Source: Cyanobacteria bacterium UBA11370 (GTDB lineage: Bacteria > Cyanobacteriota > Cyanobacteriia > Cyanobacteriales > Coleofasciculaceae). Taken from it: a stretch of 19,536 nt of DNA. Under the pieces are notes generated by a model. That model saw only the letters and a list, made by a program, of their open reading frames with translations, had not been told where the DNA came from and did no database searches. Location of the stretch: positions 21,219-40,754 of the forward strand of contig DNGI01000022.1 in NCBI GenBank assembly GCA_003486645.1. The letters run 5' to 3'. This document shows, piece by piece, positions 5,696 to 13,355 of the stretch (its first letter is position 1; every line of letters starts with the position of its first letter). The position numbers and the translations under genes were made by a program.

Positions 5696-7843
5696 TTGCA
5701 GGAGTTCAACAAGCCCATTACACAGGCAAAGCTTGACATCGTTGACAAAACTAGATCTAACTTGTTTGCTTGGCGTGGTCAGTTTTCGCCGCAACTTATT
5801 GAAGTTATATTAAGCTCGTACTGTCCACCTAACTCAGTTGTTCTTGACCCTTTTGCTGGTAGTGGAACTGTCCTACTTGAGGCTAGCATTCTTTCATGTG
5901 AAGCATATGGTTTTGAAATTAATCCAGCCGCTTGGATTCTTAGCAAAACATATGAATTTATAAATGAATCTCAAAGAAAAAAAGTTTTCAATAGGGTTAG
6001 AAATTTAATTGATAAAGAGTTCCCATTTAGAATTTTTGAAGGTAGTGGCCAAGTGCCAAATTTACCACAAAAATTAAACAAAGTTAGAAATGAATTGAAC
6101 CAAATAGAAAAAAAAATATTTGATGCTTTAATCATTCTTCTTGATGTTGACAACAATAATATAACTAATGAGTTTATACAATCAAGATTTGCTGATTTAG
6201 TAAATGTAATTGATAAACTTCCGTTCTCTAAAAAGCAAATTAGAGTAGAGCTAGCTGATGCGCGTTCTCTACCATTAGAGAACGACCAAGTAGATTTTGT
6301 TGTAACTTCACCACCTTATATAAATGTATTCAATTATCATCAAAACTATCGCAGATCTGCTGAAATATTAGGATGGGATTTATTGAAAATAGCAAAGTCA
6401 GAAATTGGTTCTAACAGAGCAAACAGAGGGAATCGATTTTATACAGTAGTCCAGTATTGCTTAGATATGGCTGATACTTTGCGAGAGCTTTCAAGAGTAA
6501 CTAAAAGCGGAGGCCGAATTGTATTTGTTGTAGGACACAAATCTAATGTCTTGGAAGTGCCTTTCTATAATGCTGACATTATTGAGAAAATTGGAGTAAG
6601 AGCAAATCTCTTTCATAAAAGCTTGAGACAAAAACGTGAATTTAAGAACAAGTTCGGCAAGGTAATAAGAGAAGATTTAATTAACTTTGTTAACTTAGAT
6701 AATACGTGCCACAAGAAAGTGGTTGAGCAAGTTGCAAGAGAGGTGGCATTTGATGTACTGAGAAGCAGTCTTTCCTTAGTGCCCTTGAAAAACCTTGAGT
6801 CTTTAGAAGATGCAATTAAAAAAGTTCAAGATATTGGAAGGACACCAATTTTAGATAAAAGAGTTCAGGTTGATCAACCTTCTCAAACAGCTCAACTAGC
6901 CAGTCCTAAGTCTTCACAGTCATTTCAATTTATGCCTGAGTTTTCTCGCCCTCATTATACGAAGTTAATTGCGTGTTTGAACAATCGTCGCCTACCAGAA
7001 GCTGATAAAGAGCGACTAGAAGAAGCTATTAGAAAATACGATGAGTGGATTGCTGAATTAGAAGCGATTGAGTGTGGACAAGCAGATACAGTGGAAAAGT
7101 TAGTCGAACCTACTAACCGATATAAACGTTTTATTGAACTTGACCTGATCTTTGATAGCTCAGATAACTTCTTGTATAGACAGAAAGGACAGCTTAAATT
7201 AGACAATACTATTTTGGAAGAATTCCTACCACAAGTTGTTTTTCGTAGTTTACGCGGTATAGGTAGTTCTTTCGAGTTAGGTCCGAGAAAGACATTCTCT
7301 GGCTTGAGCTTCTTATCTTCACTTGGAAACCCTGGTCAAGGCGGTGATCCAAGTATTAGAACCAAAGATCAAGATTTCATACTTGGTAAGAGATTATATT
7401 TGAAATCATCTTTCGATCCAGCCTTTCAAGACTATAAACTCATTGAATCCCATCTGGGATATGTTTGTGCAGAATGCAAAACTAATCTAGATAAGACTAT
7501 GTTTCAGGAAGCAGTAGCAACAAGCAGAGACTTGAAGATTGCTGTTCCTGGATCTTTATATTTTCTAATTTGTGAATTTCTTGACATGACACCCGTTTCA
7601 ACAGTTTCAACTCAGATAGACGATGTTTTAATTGTGAGGAAAACAAAGCGCATGTCTGCTAATATTCGACAAGAGTACAGAACACCGGAGGAAAGGCAGC
7701 TTCATAGACAGGATTATATTGATTTTTTAGATTCTTCTAAATATTATCCTGATGTATTTCAGAGAATGATCGATAAGATTCAGGCATTGATCGATGATAC
7801 CAATCCATCAATGGAGCATGTTTTAGAACAGGGATATTTCTAA
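5696..7843 (+). CDS. DNA methyltransferase fused to Bpu10I-like restriction endonuclease
   Basis: A 715-residue bifunctional restriction-modification protein. Residues 1-330 are an amino-methyltransferase (N6-adenine or N4-cytosine): WRGQFSPQLIE, SAM-binding motif I DPFAGSGT (51-58), catalytic motif IV TSPPY (204-208), then SGGRIVFVVGHKSN. Residues 330-405 are a variable linker. Residues 412-715 match Bpu10I-type endonucleases as I recall them: RLPEADKERLEEAIRKY, YKRFIELDLIFDS, RQKGQLKLDN, GPRKTFSGL (529-), TKDQDF (D558, D560) and YVCAECKTNLDKTMFQEA (E593-x-K595), a PD-(D/E)XK site. Bpu10I itself is a separate two-subunit enzyme, so the fusion is unusual. A TTG start follows AAGGAAGG by seven bases. 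M413 (6932) could in principle start a free nuclease, but no ribosome site precedes it. The gene is AT-rich, free of HIP1 and flanked by direct repeats, all suggesting transfer. Confidence 0.85.
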   Translation: MQEFNKPITQAKLDIVDKTRSNLFAWRGQFSPQLIEVILSSYCPPNSVVLDPFAGSGTVLLEASILSCEAYGFEINPAAWILSKTYEFINESQRKKVFNRVRNLIDKEFPFRIFEGSGQVPNLPQKLNKVRNELNQIEKKIFDALIILLDVDNNNITNEFIQSRFADLVNVIDKLPFSKKQIRVELADARSLPLENDQVDFVVTSPPYINVFNYHQNYRRSAEILGWDLLKIAKSEIGSNRANRGNRFYTVVQYCLDMADTLRELSRVTKSGGRIVFVVGHKSNVLEVPFYNADIIEKIGVRANLFHKSLRQKREFKNKFGKVIREDLINFVNLDNTCHKKVVEQVAREVAFDVLRSSLSLVPLKNLESLEDAIKKVQDIGRTPILDKRVQVDQPSQTAQLASPKSSQSFQFMPEFSRPHYTKLIACLNNRRLPEADKERLEEAIRKYDEWIAELEAIECGQADTVEKLVEPTNRYKRFIELDLIFDSSDNFLYRQKGQLKLDNTILEEFLPQVVFRSLRGIGSSFELGPRKTFSGLSFLSSLGNPGQGGDPSIRTKDQDFILGKRLYLKSSFDPAFQDYKLIESHLGYVCAECKTNLDKTMFQEAVATSRDLKIAVPGSLYFLICEFLDMTPVSTVSTQIDDVLIVRKTKRMSANIRQEYRTPEERQLHRQDYIDFLDSSKYYPDVFQRMIDKIQALIDDTNPSMEHVLEQGYF

Positions 7844-7879
7844 GTATCCTTGTATTTTTTGCAATCAAGTATCTTGACA

Positions 7880-7974
7880 ACTGGAGTTTAGACTAATACC
7901 AAAGGTAGTGCTTTTTTCGGCAAAATTCTCGCCAAATTGCGCTATATATAGTGTGGTTTTCGATAGTCCTCCAC
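7880..7974. mobile_element. MITE-like element, family 1, copy 2 (decayed right end)
   Basis: The left end ACTGGAGTTTAGACTAA (7880-7896) is identical to copy 1 at 1836. The core GGTAGTGCTTTTTTCGG and the AAAATT.TCGC.AAA stretch are also shared. The right end, near TAGTCCTCCA, appears to have lost about four bases of the inverted repeat. Like copy 1, it lies just downstream of a stop codon, here that of the methylase-nuclease gene. Confidence 0.6.
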
Positions 7975-7985
7975 ATCTTTGTCAC

Positions 7986-8076
7986 GATCAAGTCATGTTT
8001 GGTTTCGCGTTACCTACTGATTCATAAATAAGGACTTGATAGACTCAACCCAATCTAAAGTGAGGGGCGATCGCAC
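7986..8076. repeat. Dispersed direct repeat, copy C (core only)
   Basis: Third direct copy, containing only the roughly 91-bp core from GATCAAGTCATGTTTGG to the HIP1 octamer at 8067-8076. It is nearly identical to the core of copy B. An internal inverted repeat (ATCAAGTC with GACTTGAT) is present in all three copies. It closes the accessory region on the right. Confidence 0.8.
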
Positions 8077-8213
8077 CTATTCAAGACAACATTCTCCGTT
8101 TCGATAAAAATACGCCGCAATGTAGATTTTTGTTACTAGCAAGGTAGCCTCACATAAAATTGAGGTACATAGCCTGAGTAATAAGTAGAAGAGTTGCTAG
8201 AAGATAGATTCTC

Positions 8214-8519
8214 ATGGAAATAGCACTATTGATTCTACTCCTTATCGGATGGATTGCACTTATGATGGGTGCTTTCACTCAACAGGGAAAATCAAGACGA
8301 CGGAGACGAACCAGCCATCACAATCCCCAAAATTACACTTACACCGTGTATGGTGGTGGGGATAGTTCTAGCTCCTACAGTGGTGGGGATTGCGGTGGTA
8401 GTTCCTATAGTAGTGGTGACGGTGGCGGTAGTTCCTATAGTGGGGGATGTGACGGCGGTGGTGGTGGTTCCTACAGTGGGGGGTGTGACGGTGGTGGTTC
8501 CTCTGGTGGGGGATATTAG
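8214..8519 (+). CDS. Small membrane-anchored Gly/Ser/Tyr-rich protein
   Basis: A 101-residue protein of unknown function. Residues 3-21 (IALLILLLIGWIALMMGAF) form one membrane helix. It is followed directly by KSRRRRR, which by the positive-inside rule should keep the rest in the cytoplasm. From residue 47 to the end the protein is almost only Gly, Ser, Tyr, Asp and Cys, arranged as repeats of the type SSYSGGCDGGG, with three cysteines. The repeats are also visible in the DNA as GGTGGTTCCTATAGTGG-like units, so slippage-driven length change is likely. Overlapping frames are repeat artefacts. The tail would be disordered and could scaffold, cross-link or phase-separate, but this is only inference. 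The ATG at 8214 has no clear ribosome site. Confidence 0.65.
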   Translation: MEIALLILLLIGWIALMMGAFTQQGKSRRRRRTSHHNPQNYTYTVYGGGDSSSSYSGGDCGGSSYSSGDGGGSSYSGGCDGGGGGSYSGGCDGGGSSGGGY

Positions 8520-8610
8520 GATTCAGTTCTAGGAGAAGTTCTGCACAGCTAGCTGTAAATTGATCCGAACGATTCAGGATTTACGCACAAACGTCATATA
8601 TCCTCAGTGA

Positions 8611-8630
8611 GGGCGCATATCGATGCGCCC
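8611..8630. terminator. Hairpin between convergent genes
   Basis: GGGCGCAT and ATGCGCCC form a perfect 8-bp GC-rich stem with a 4-base loop, between the ends of the glycine-rich gene and the pentapeptide-repeat gene. It resembles the GGGCGCA...TGCGCCC dispersed hairpins of cyanobacteria and may stop transcription from both sides. There is no U-tract, so terminator function is tentative. Confidence 0.45.
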
Positions 8631-8654
8631 CTACGATGGTTTAACAACTTTGTA

Positions 8655-10499
8655 TCAATGATGAACCGTACCATCGGGCATAATTGCCCCAGTGAGAATT
8701 GCGTCTTCAAGCATCACCTGACTCAGATCGACCCCCTTAAGAGTCGCTGCACTCAAATCTACCCCATCCAAATTAGCACCAGTAAGATTCGCCTCGCTCA
8801 AATTCGCACCCGCTAAACAAGCGCCTAATAAGTTAGCTTCCTCTAGATTCGCGCCTTCCAAGTTCGCCTCAGTCAGATTTGCTCCCCACAGATCAGCCTT
8901 ACTCAGATTTGCTCTACTTAAATTCGCATGACTCAAATCAGTTCCGCCCAAATCCGATCCACTAAGATCCGCTTGGGAGAGTGACGCTTCAGGAGCAATG
9001 AAGTAAGCACCTCCTGCGATCGCGTCAAACCCATCCGGAAATTGAGTCGCTTCGTTGTAAATCGCTTTTTGAACATTAACTCCATTAAGGTTAACGTTTC
9101 GGAGGTCTGCACCAAACAGATTAACCTTACTCAAATCCGCTCCCCCCAGATCTGCTTCACCTAAATTTATCCCAAAGAGTGATACCCCAGGAGCAATTAA
9201 GCAAGCGCCGTTCTTGAGTGGGTCAAACCCTTCGGGAAAATGAGTCGCTTCGTTGTAGAGGGCTTCTTGAAGATTAACACCCTCCAGAATAGTTTCTTGA
9301 AAATTGACCCCAAACAATTTCGCCTTGCTCAAATCAGCGTTACTGAGATCCGCTCCCCTCAAGTCAGCACCTGTTAGATTGACTCCAACCAGTGATGCGC
9401 CGGGAGCAATCCGGTACGCACCGCTTCCTACAGGATCAAACCCATCCGGAAATTGAGTCGCGGCATTGTAAATAGCGCCTTGAAGGTTTACCTCTTCCAG
9501 ATTAGTGGAACGCAAAGAAACCCCGAACAGGTTAACTCCCGTTAAATCCGCTCCAGCTAAATCCGCTTCGGTGAGATCCGCTAGCCATAAGTCAGCGCCA
9601 CTAAGGGTAGCTCGTCTCAAAGACGCTCCAATAAGTTCAGCTTCCCATAAAATCGCTTTCGTCAATTTGGCTTTATCTAAATTAGCTTGCGCTAAACTAA
9701 TGCCAAACAAGTTTCCTTGGCTCAAGTCTGCTCCCTGAAGATCCGCTCCCTGAAGATCCGCTCCACTGAGGTTGAATCCATTAAGGTTGGCTTGTTGCAA
9801 GGATGCGCCAGGAGCAATAAAATAGGCTCCGGTTTGAGTTGGGTCAAACTCATTAGGAAACTGAGTCGCTTCGTCGTAGAGTGCGCCGTCCAAGTCTATT
9901 GAGTGAAGATTAGCGAGCAACAGAGACGCTCCCAATAAATTAGACTGTTTCAAAGATGCTTGACTCAAATCCGCTCCTTCCAAATCAGCACGGATTAAGC
10001 AAGCTCTGGTGAGATTGGCTTGCCTTAATGAAGCGTCTTTCAGGATAATTTTCCACAGATCGGCTCGACTCAAATTAGCACCCGTCAAGTTCGCCTTACT
10101 CAGGTCTACCCCACTGAGATTAGCATCGGCGAGTACGCCATGAGGTGCAATTAAATAAGCCCCGGCTTTGGCGGGGTTAAAATTGGGGGGAAATTGAGTG
10201 GCTTCGTTGTAGAGTGTGGCACGCAGGTTAGCGCCGTGGAGTATGGAGCGACTCAAGTCAGCTTCACTGAGATTAGCTCCACACAGCACAGCTCGACTTA
10301 AGTTGGCTTCGTTTAAATTAGCTCCGAATAGATCAGCTCCGCTGAGGTTTGCACCTGTCAGGTTCGTATGACTCAGGTTAGCTCGCCATAATCCTACTCG
10401 TTGTAAGTTTATACCACTTAAATTGGTTCCACTTAAGTCCGTGCCACTGAAATCTCGTTCCCCTGCTGTATATTGTTCTATTATTTCATCAGCATTCAT
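8655..10499 (-). CDS. Pentapeptide-repeat protein with five ATQFP interruptions
   Basis: A 614-residue protein made almost wholly of A(D/N)LXX pentapeptides, which fold as a right-handed quadrilateral beta-helix. The N terminus MNADEIIEQYTAGERDFSG and the C terminus TGAIMPDGTVHH are the usual caps of this cyanobacterial class. Five roughly 28-residue inserts break the repeat at residues 96-123, 207-234, 343-370, 413-440 and 480-507. Each has the form (L/I)Y(N/D).AT(Q/H)FP..F(D/N)......GA(Y/C).IAP, probably a loop leaving the helix. The insert spacing is uneven, which suggests growth by unequal recombination. No enzyme domain, signal peptide or membrane segment is present. The function is unknown; scaffolding is possible. 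It starts 39 bp after the membrane protein gene on the same strand, so the two probably form an operon. Confidence 0.9.
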   Translation of the reverse strand: MNADEIIEQYTAGERDFSGTDLSGTNLSGINLQRVGLWRANLSHTNLTGANLSGADLFGANLNEANLSRAVLCGANLSEADLSRSILHGANLRATLYNEATQFPPNFNPAKAGAYLIAPHGVLADANLSGVDLSKANLTGANLSRADLWKIILKDASLRQANLTRACLIRADLEGADLSQASLKQSNLLGASLLLANLHSIDLDGALYDEATQFPNEFDPTQTGAYFIAPGASLQQANLNGFNLSGADLQGADLQGADLSQGNLFGISLAQANLDKAKLTKAILWEAELIGASLRRATLSGADLWLADLTEADLAGADLTGVNLFGVSLRSTNLEEVNLQGAIYNAATQFPDGFDPVGSGAYRIAPGASLVGVNLTGADLRGADLSNADLSKAKLFGVNFQETILEGVNLQEALYNEATHFPEGFDPLKNGACLIAPGVSLFGINLGEADLGGADLSKVNLFGADLRNVNLNGVNVQKAIYNEATQFPDGFDAIAGGAYFIAPEASLSQADLSGSDLGGTDLSHANLSRANLSKADLWGANLTEANLEGANLEEANLLGACLAGANLSEANLTGANLDGVDLSAATLKGVDLSQVMLEDAILTGAIMPDGTVHH

Positions 10500-10538
10500 T
10501 GCTTTATTGAAGTAAATATAAATTTTAGATCGTAGTTT

Positions 10539-11423
10539 TCAAGAAACTTGAGACTCTTTTGCCCAAATTACATAACCTTTGTCTGTTTTAGTGATGGCTG
10601 TTTGCTGAACTCTATCTCCTAACTTAGCCAGGACTTCTAGCACACTGTCTTTTGTTTTCTCGGTTCTTAAAAAGTGGTAGTACTCACCATTCACTCCAAT
10701 TGCTAATACCCGCTGTTTTGAATAAGACACCTGAATCCGACAGGTTTGGTATTGTTCACGGGATTCTAATAATTGACAACGAGCGAAGTCCAAATCCGGA
10801 ACAGCTCCTTGAGATTTGACCCGATAGGATTCAAACTGGACGACATTATTTCCTTGAGGGACTAGAGACAAGCTAGGTTTTTCCGGAATCAGAGCTAATG
10901 CTGGACCCTGATGAGAGAAAGTCGGTTGAAACTCAATCTCTGGTTGATCCGCTTCAAGATCAACATCCTGTTCTTCACCCCTTGCATCCGGAAGAGGTGA
11001 GAATTGATCGTTGAAACTATCATTATCCAAGGGGAGGTCAATAGCTGAAACTTCAGGTCGGTATTCGGGTTGTTTTAGTTCTTCTGGCTGTGCTGAGTTT
11101 CCCGGTAAATTGGGCTGTAGATTGGATGATTCCTCTTCTTCAATTATGGATTCTCGTAGTTGATTCCACCTGCGAATCACTTCAACAGTTGCCATCCCAG
11201 CTCCCACACTCACGACGATGGAAAAGCCAATATAAGGAATGGCAATTTCTTTATGATTACCGTCGAAGATCGGTTGAATTTCGCCACTAAGAAAGGGCAG
11301 GATGTTGTCGATAACTAACGGTTCAGATTTGATTAAGGCAAAGGGTACAGTCAAGATCGAAAATACGGTACTGGCAGTAAATACAGCCGGGAGTAAAATA
11401 TTGCTAAGAGAGGAATTGCTCAT
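10539..11423 (-). CDS. Two-TM membrane protein of unknown function
   Basis: About 294 residues from the ATG at 11423; a TTG two codons upstream, at 11429, is nearer to a GGAG and is also possible. Two hydrophobic segments lie at roughly residues 7-31 and 62-82. After them comes a long acidic, Pro- and Gln-rich linker (about 95-195), probably disordered. A compact C-terminal domain covers about 205-294 and contains CQLLESREQYQTCRIQVSY, VLAIGVNGEYYHFLRT and KTDKGYVIWAKE. I do not recognise the C-terminal domain. The arrangement suggests a membrane-anchored protein that presents a small soluble domain on a flexible tether. It is first in a likely two-gene operon with the pentapeptide-repeat protein. 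Confidence 0.75.
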   Translation of the reverse strand: MSNSSLSNILLPAVFTASTVFSILTVPFALIKSEPLVIDNILPFLSGEIQPIFDGNHKEIAIPYIGFSIVVSVGAGMATVEVIRRWNQLRESIIEEEESSNLQPNLPGNSAQPEELKQPEYRPEVSAIDLPLDNDSFNDQFSPLPDARGEEQDVDLEADQPEIEFQPTFSHQGPALALIPEKPSLSLVPQGNNVVQFESYRVKSQGAVPDLDFARCQLLESREQYQTCRIQVSYSKQRVLAIGVNGEYYHFLRTEKTKDSVLEVLAKLGDRVQQTAITKTDKGYVIWAKESQVS

Positions 11424-11636
11424 ATTCAACCGCTTGAAAAGCTCCTGAAGGGGAGGAATAAATCTGTGGACTGCCTGAGATAGTTGTGATTTCTATAAAG
11501 ATTTTTATATCTTACTCCCTTCCTGCTAAACCAATATCTAGGGTTAGAGCGGGGAATGGGGAAAGACTGGCGTTACATAATCTTATAGTAGAAAAAAAGT
11601 AATGTAAGTTGCGAGTTACCAAGGGAGGGATAGATA

Positions 11637-11768
11637 ATGGCACGCGGAAAATTTGGGATACACCAATTAGCAATTCTAGCACCGTCCAAGTTTATAAGTA
11701 GCAACTTGAGTTATAGTTTGAGCGGTCAGCAATCAGCCTTTACTCCGTCAGCTAGAGGTGCTGATTGA
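11637..11768 (+). CDS. Possible 43-residue small ORF
   Basis: An ATG at 11637 is preceded by AAGGGAGGG seven bases upstream, one of the best Shine-Dalgarno matches in the window. The product begins MARGKFGIHQLAIL and ends in SARGAD, with no recognisable domain and no membrane segment. It could be a real small protein, a leader peptide or chance. Codon evidence is too short to judge. Confidence 0.3.
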   Translation: MARGKFGIHQLAILAPSKFISSNLSYSLSGQQSAFTPSARGAD

Positions 11769-11920
11769 TAAACAGCGAATAGCTTACTTGAATGCTCGGT
11801 TTATAACCGTGCTGAGTAGATATTAGGTTTTTTGGGTGGGAACTCCGCTTAGGTATATTTCCTTTGAGACTATCCGCTACTCATAGAAAAATATCTGTTG
11901 ATTGGCAGTCTGTACTTAGC

Positions 11921-11939
11921 GTATCAAATGGTTTGATAC
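11921..11939. promoter_or_regulatory. Perfect palindrome, possible operator
   Basis: GTATCAAA and TTTGATAC form perfect 8-bp arms around TGG. The size and symmetry fit a dimeric repressor site. No gene starts within 400 bp on the plus strand, so its target is unclear. Confidence 0.35.
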
Positions 11940-12114
11940 AAAGCAATGAATTGGGACGTTAAAAGGGAGTTGGTCAGTGGGCTTCTAGAGAAAAAATGCA
12001 GATATTCGCCGAGTTCTGTACGAGCAAACAATTGATGGTAACTGTGGTTCTTTTTGCCACATCACCTCCCATCGGGTTTTCTTAAATTCTTGTTACACAC
12101 TCCTCTAGAGAATC

Positions 12115-12132
12115 TGACCGTCTGAACGGTCA
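12115..12132. promoter_or_regulatory. Palindrome, possible operator upstream of chaB
   Basis: TGACCGT and ACGGTCA form perfect 7-bp arms around CTGA, about 260 bp before the chaB start. It could be an operator or a leader hairpin. Confidence 0.35.
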
Positions 12133-12388
12133 TCATCCGTAGCAAATATTTAGGGAATTGATATTAGGAGGTTGGGAGAAAATGTTTTTAACGAAAAATT
12201 ACTCTATTGACGGCTATCTAAAGGCTTATTTTTTGCCAAAGATATCAATAGTTTGTCTCTCTTAAGATAGGTTTAAAATCACTATTCGATGTAGCGGTAT
12301 CTACAGCTACAGACAGAGGATTTTATTGCTTCGGTCTGATTTTCTAGTGAATAGGTTATCAAACCAATAATTCAGACGGAGAATAATT

Positions 12389-12634
12389 ATGCCCTATCAA
12401 ACAATTGATGAGTTACCGAGTGATGTGAAAGAAAAACTTCCCCAAGGTGCCCAACAGATTTTCTTTGCTGCCTATCAAAGTGCATCTTCGGATGGTTTAA
12501 GTGAAGAAGGTGCTTACCAAGTTGCCTGGAATTCTGTAAAGAATAGTTATGAAGAGGGTAACGATGGTCAATGGCATCACAAACCTGAAGGGGGTGCTGG
12601 TGTTATGAGTACGGGTACTATGCCTGGAAACTAA
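12389..12634 (+). CDS. chaB: ChaB family protein
   Basis: An 81-residue protein with the ChaB signature: MPYQTIDELPSDVKEKLPQGAQQIFFAAYQSA, then EEGAYQVAWNSVKNSYE. E. coli ChaB (76 residues) was named as a putative regulator of the ChaA cation/proton antiporter; the biochemical role is not firmly known and no chaA is nearby. Cyanobacterial relatives often occur alone or beside stress genes. The Gly-rich tail after W62 (HHKPEGGAG) is an extension beyond the usual domain. The ATG is preceded by CGGAG at about eight bases, a good ribosome site. The long leader with palindromes suggests regulated expression, but this is inference. The neighbouring response regulator is convergent. Confidence 0.85.
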   Translation: MPYQTIDELPSDVKEKLPQGAQQIFFAAYQSASSDGLSEEGAYQVAWNSVKNSYEEGNDGQWHHKPEGGAGVMSTGTMPGN

Positions 12635-12673
12635 TACCCCTGCGATTTAAGGTTGATATATAGGAGTTAAGGC

Positions 12674-12693
12674 TAATTGCTAATTGCTAATTG
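12674..12693. repeat. Heptameric short tandem repeat (STRR type)
   Basis: Nearly three tandem copies of TAATTGC between the convergent chaB and response regulator genes; same family as 1337-1356 on the opposite strand. Confidence 0.75.
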
Positions 12694-12806
12694 GTAGTAA
12701 CCATTAGCTGTTAGTTGTTAGCCAACATTGACTTTGTATTTGTACTACTTCGCTCCTGAGAAGTTTTCTTTTTTGGCGAACTCCGGAAACTCCATTAAAT
12801 CTTAAA

Positions 12807-13184
12807 TTAAATCCTTGCCTTTTTTAAAACTTCAATCAGGGTATCAATATCGAGAGGTTTGCTAATACATTCATTCATCCCTACCTGCAAACATTCCTCA
12901 CGAATATCTGGCATTACTTCAGAAGTGAGAGCAATAATATAGGGACGTGCTTCTAAACTCCATTCTTGGCAAATGTGACGTGCCATCTCTAATCCTCCCA
13001 TTTGAGGCATTTGAACATCAGTTAACACCACATCATAATGTTTTTGACGCAACGCTTCTAGAGCCTCTAATCCATTTTCAACTAAATCTACTTGATAATC
13101 TAGCGATCGCAGAATGCGTAAGGCAATGGTTTGAGCCATTGAATTATCTTCTACTAAGAGAATTTTTAAAGTTATAGCAGGCAT
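12807..13184 (-). CDS. Stand-alone response regulator receiver protein (REC 1)
   Basis: A 125-residue single REC domain with no output domain. All key residues are present: acidic pair E12-D13, phospho-acceptor D56 in VVLTDVQMPQMGG, T87 in IIALTSE and K109 in CISKPL. The EWSLEARPYIIALTSEVMPDIREECL style resembles the C-terminal receiver domains of hybrid histidine kinases, so it may be phosphorylated by a distant hybrid kinase or act in a phosphorelay. The ATG at 13184 lies ten bases after AAGGA; the TTG two codons earlier is too close to it. It diverges from the NACHT gene at 13356 across 171 bp and is closely similar to REC 2 at 15860. One HIP1 octamer occurs at the codons for the LRSL segment, at the same place in both paralogues. 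No kinase gene is in the window. Confidence 0.9.
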   Translation of the reverse strand: MPAITLKILLVEDNSMAQTIALRILRSLDYQVDLVENGLEALEALRQKHYDVVLTDVQMPQMGGLEMARHICQEWSLEARPYIIALTSEVMPDIREECLQVGMNECISKPLDIDTLIEVLKKARI

Positions 13185-13271
13185 CAGCAATTAATCCTTA
13201 AGTTGTATCTCCTAAACTCATTAAAAACCGTGGTTGGTGGAGATTCAGACTGAGGTAGCTGGATTTTTGCC

Positions 13272-13292
13272 TGACTTATGCGTGACTTGTGC
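13272..13292. promoter_or_regulatory. Paired direct repeat in the REC1/NACHT1 divergent region
   Basis: TGACTTATGC (13272-13281) and TGACTTGTGC (13283-13292) form a tandem pair, start to start 11 bp. The same pair with the same spacing occurs between REC2 and NACHT2 at 16651-16671. It lies 64 bp before NACHT1 and 88 bp before REC1. A regulator bound on one helix face is plausible. Confidence 0.45.
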
Positions 13293-13355
13293 TGCTCATA
13301 AATAAACAGACGCATAGACACGCTATGATTTGAGAAAGTTCCTGGTGATTGTGGT

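Larger units (their letters stand above)
11430..12388. other. Gene-free stretch of about 960 bp upstream of chaB
   Basis: No ORF of normal size is supported. It contains two perfect short palindromes (11921-11939 and 12115-12132), a possible 43-codon ORF with a strong ribosome site (11637-11768) and AT-rich stretches. The length suggests a long regulated leader, a small RNA or a decayed gene; the sequence alone does not decide. Confidence 0.5.

Noticed and set aside
8269..8532. Second plus-strand frame with Val/Ile/Pro repeats resembling membrane helices
   Set aside because: Shifted frame through the glycine-codon repeats of the gene at 8214; the hydrophobicity is a by-product of GGT repeats read as GTG/GTT.
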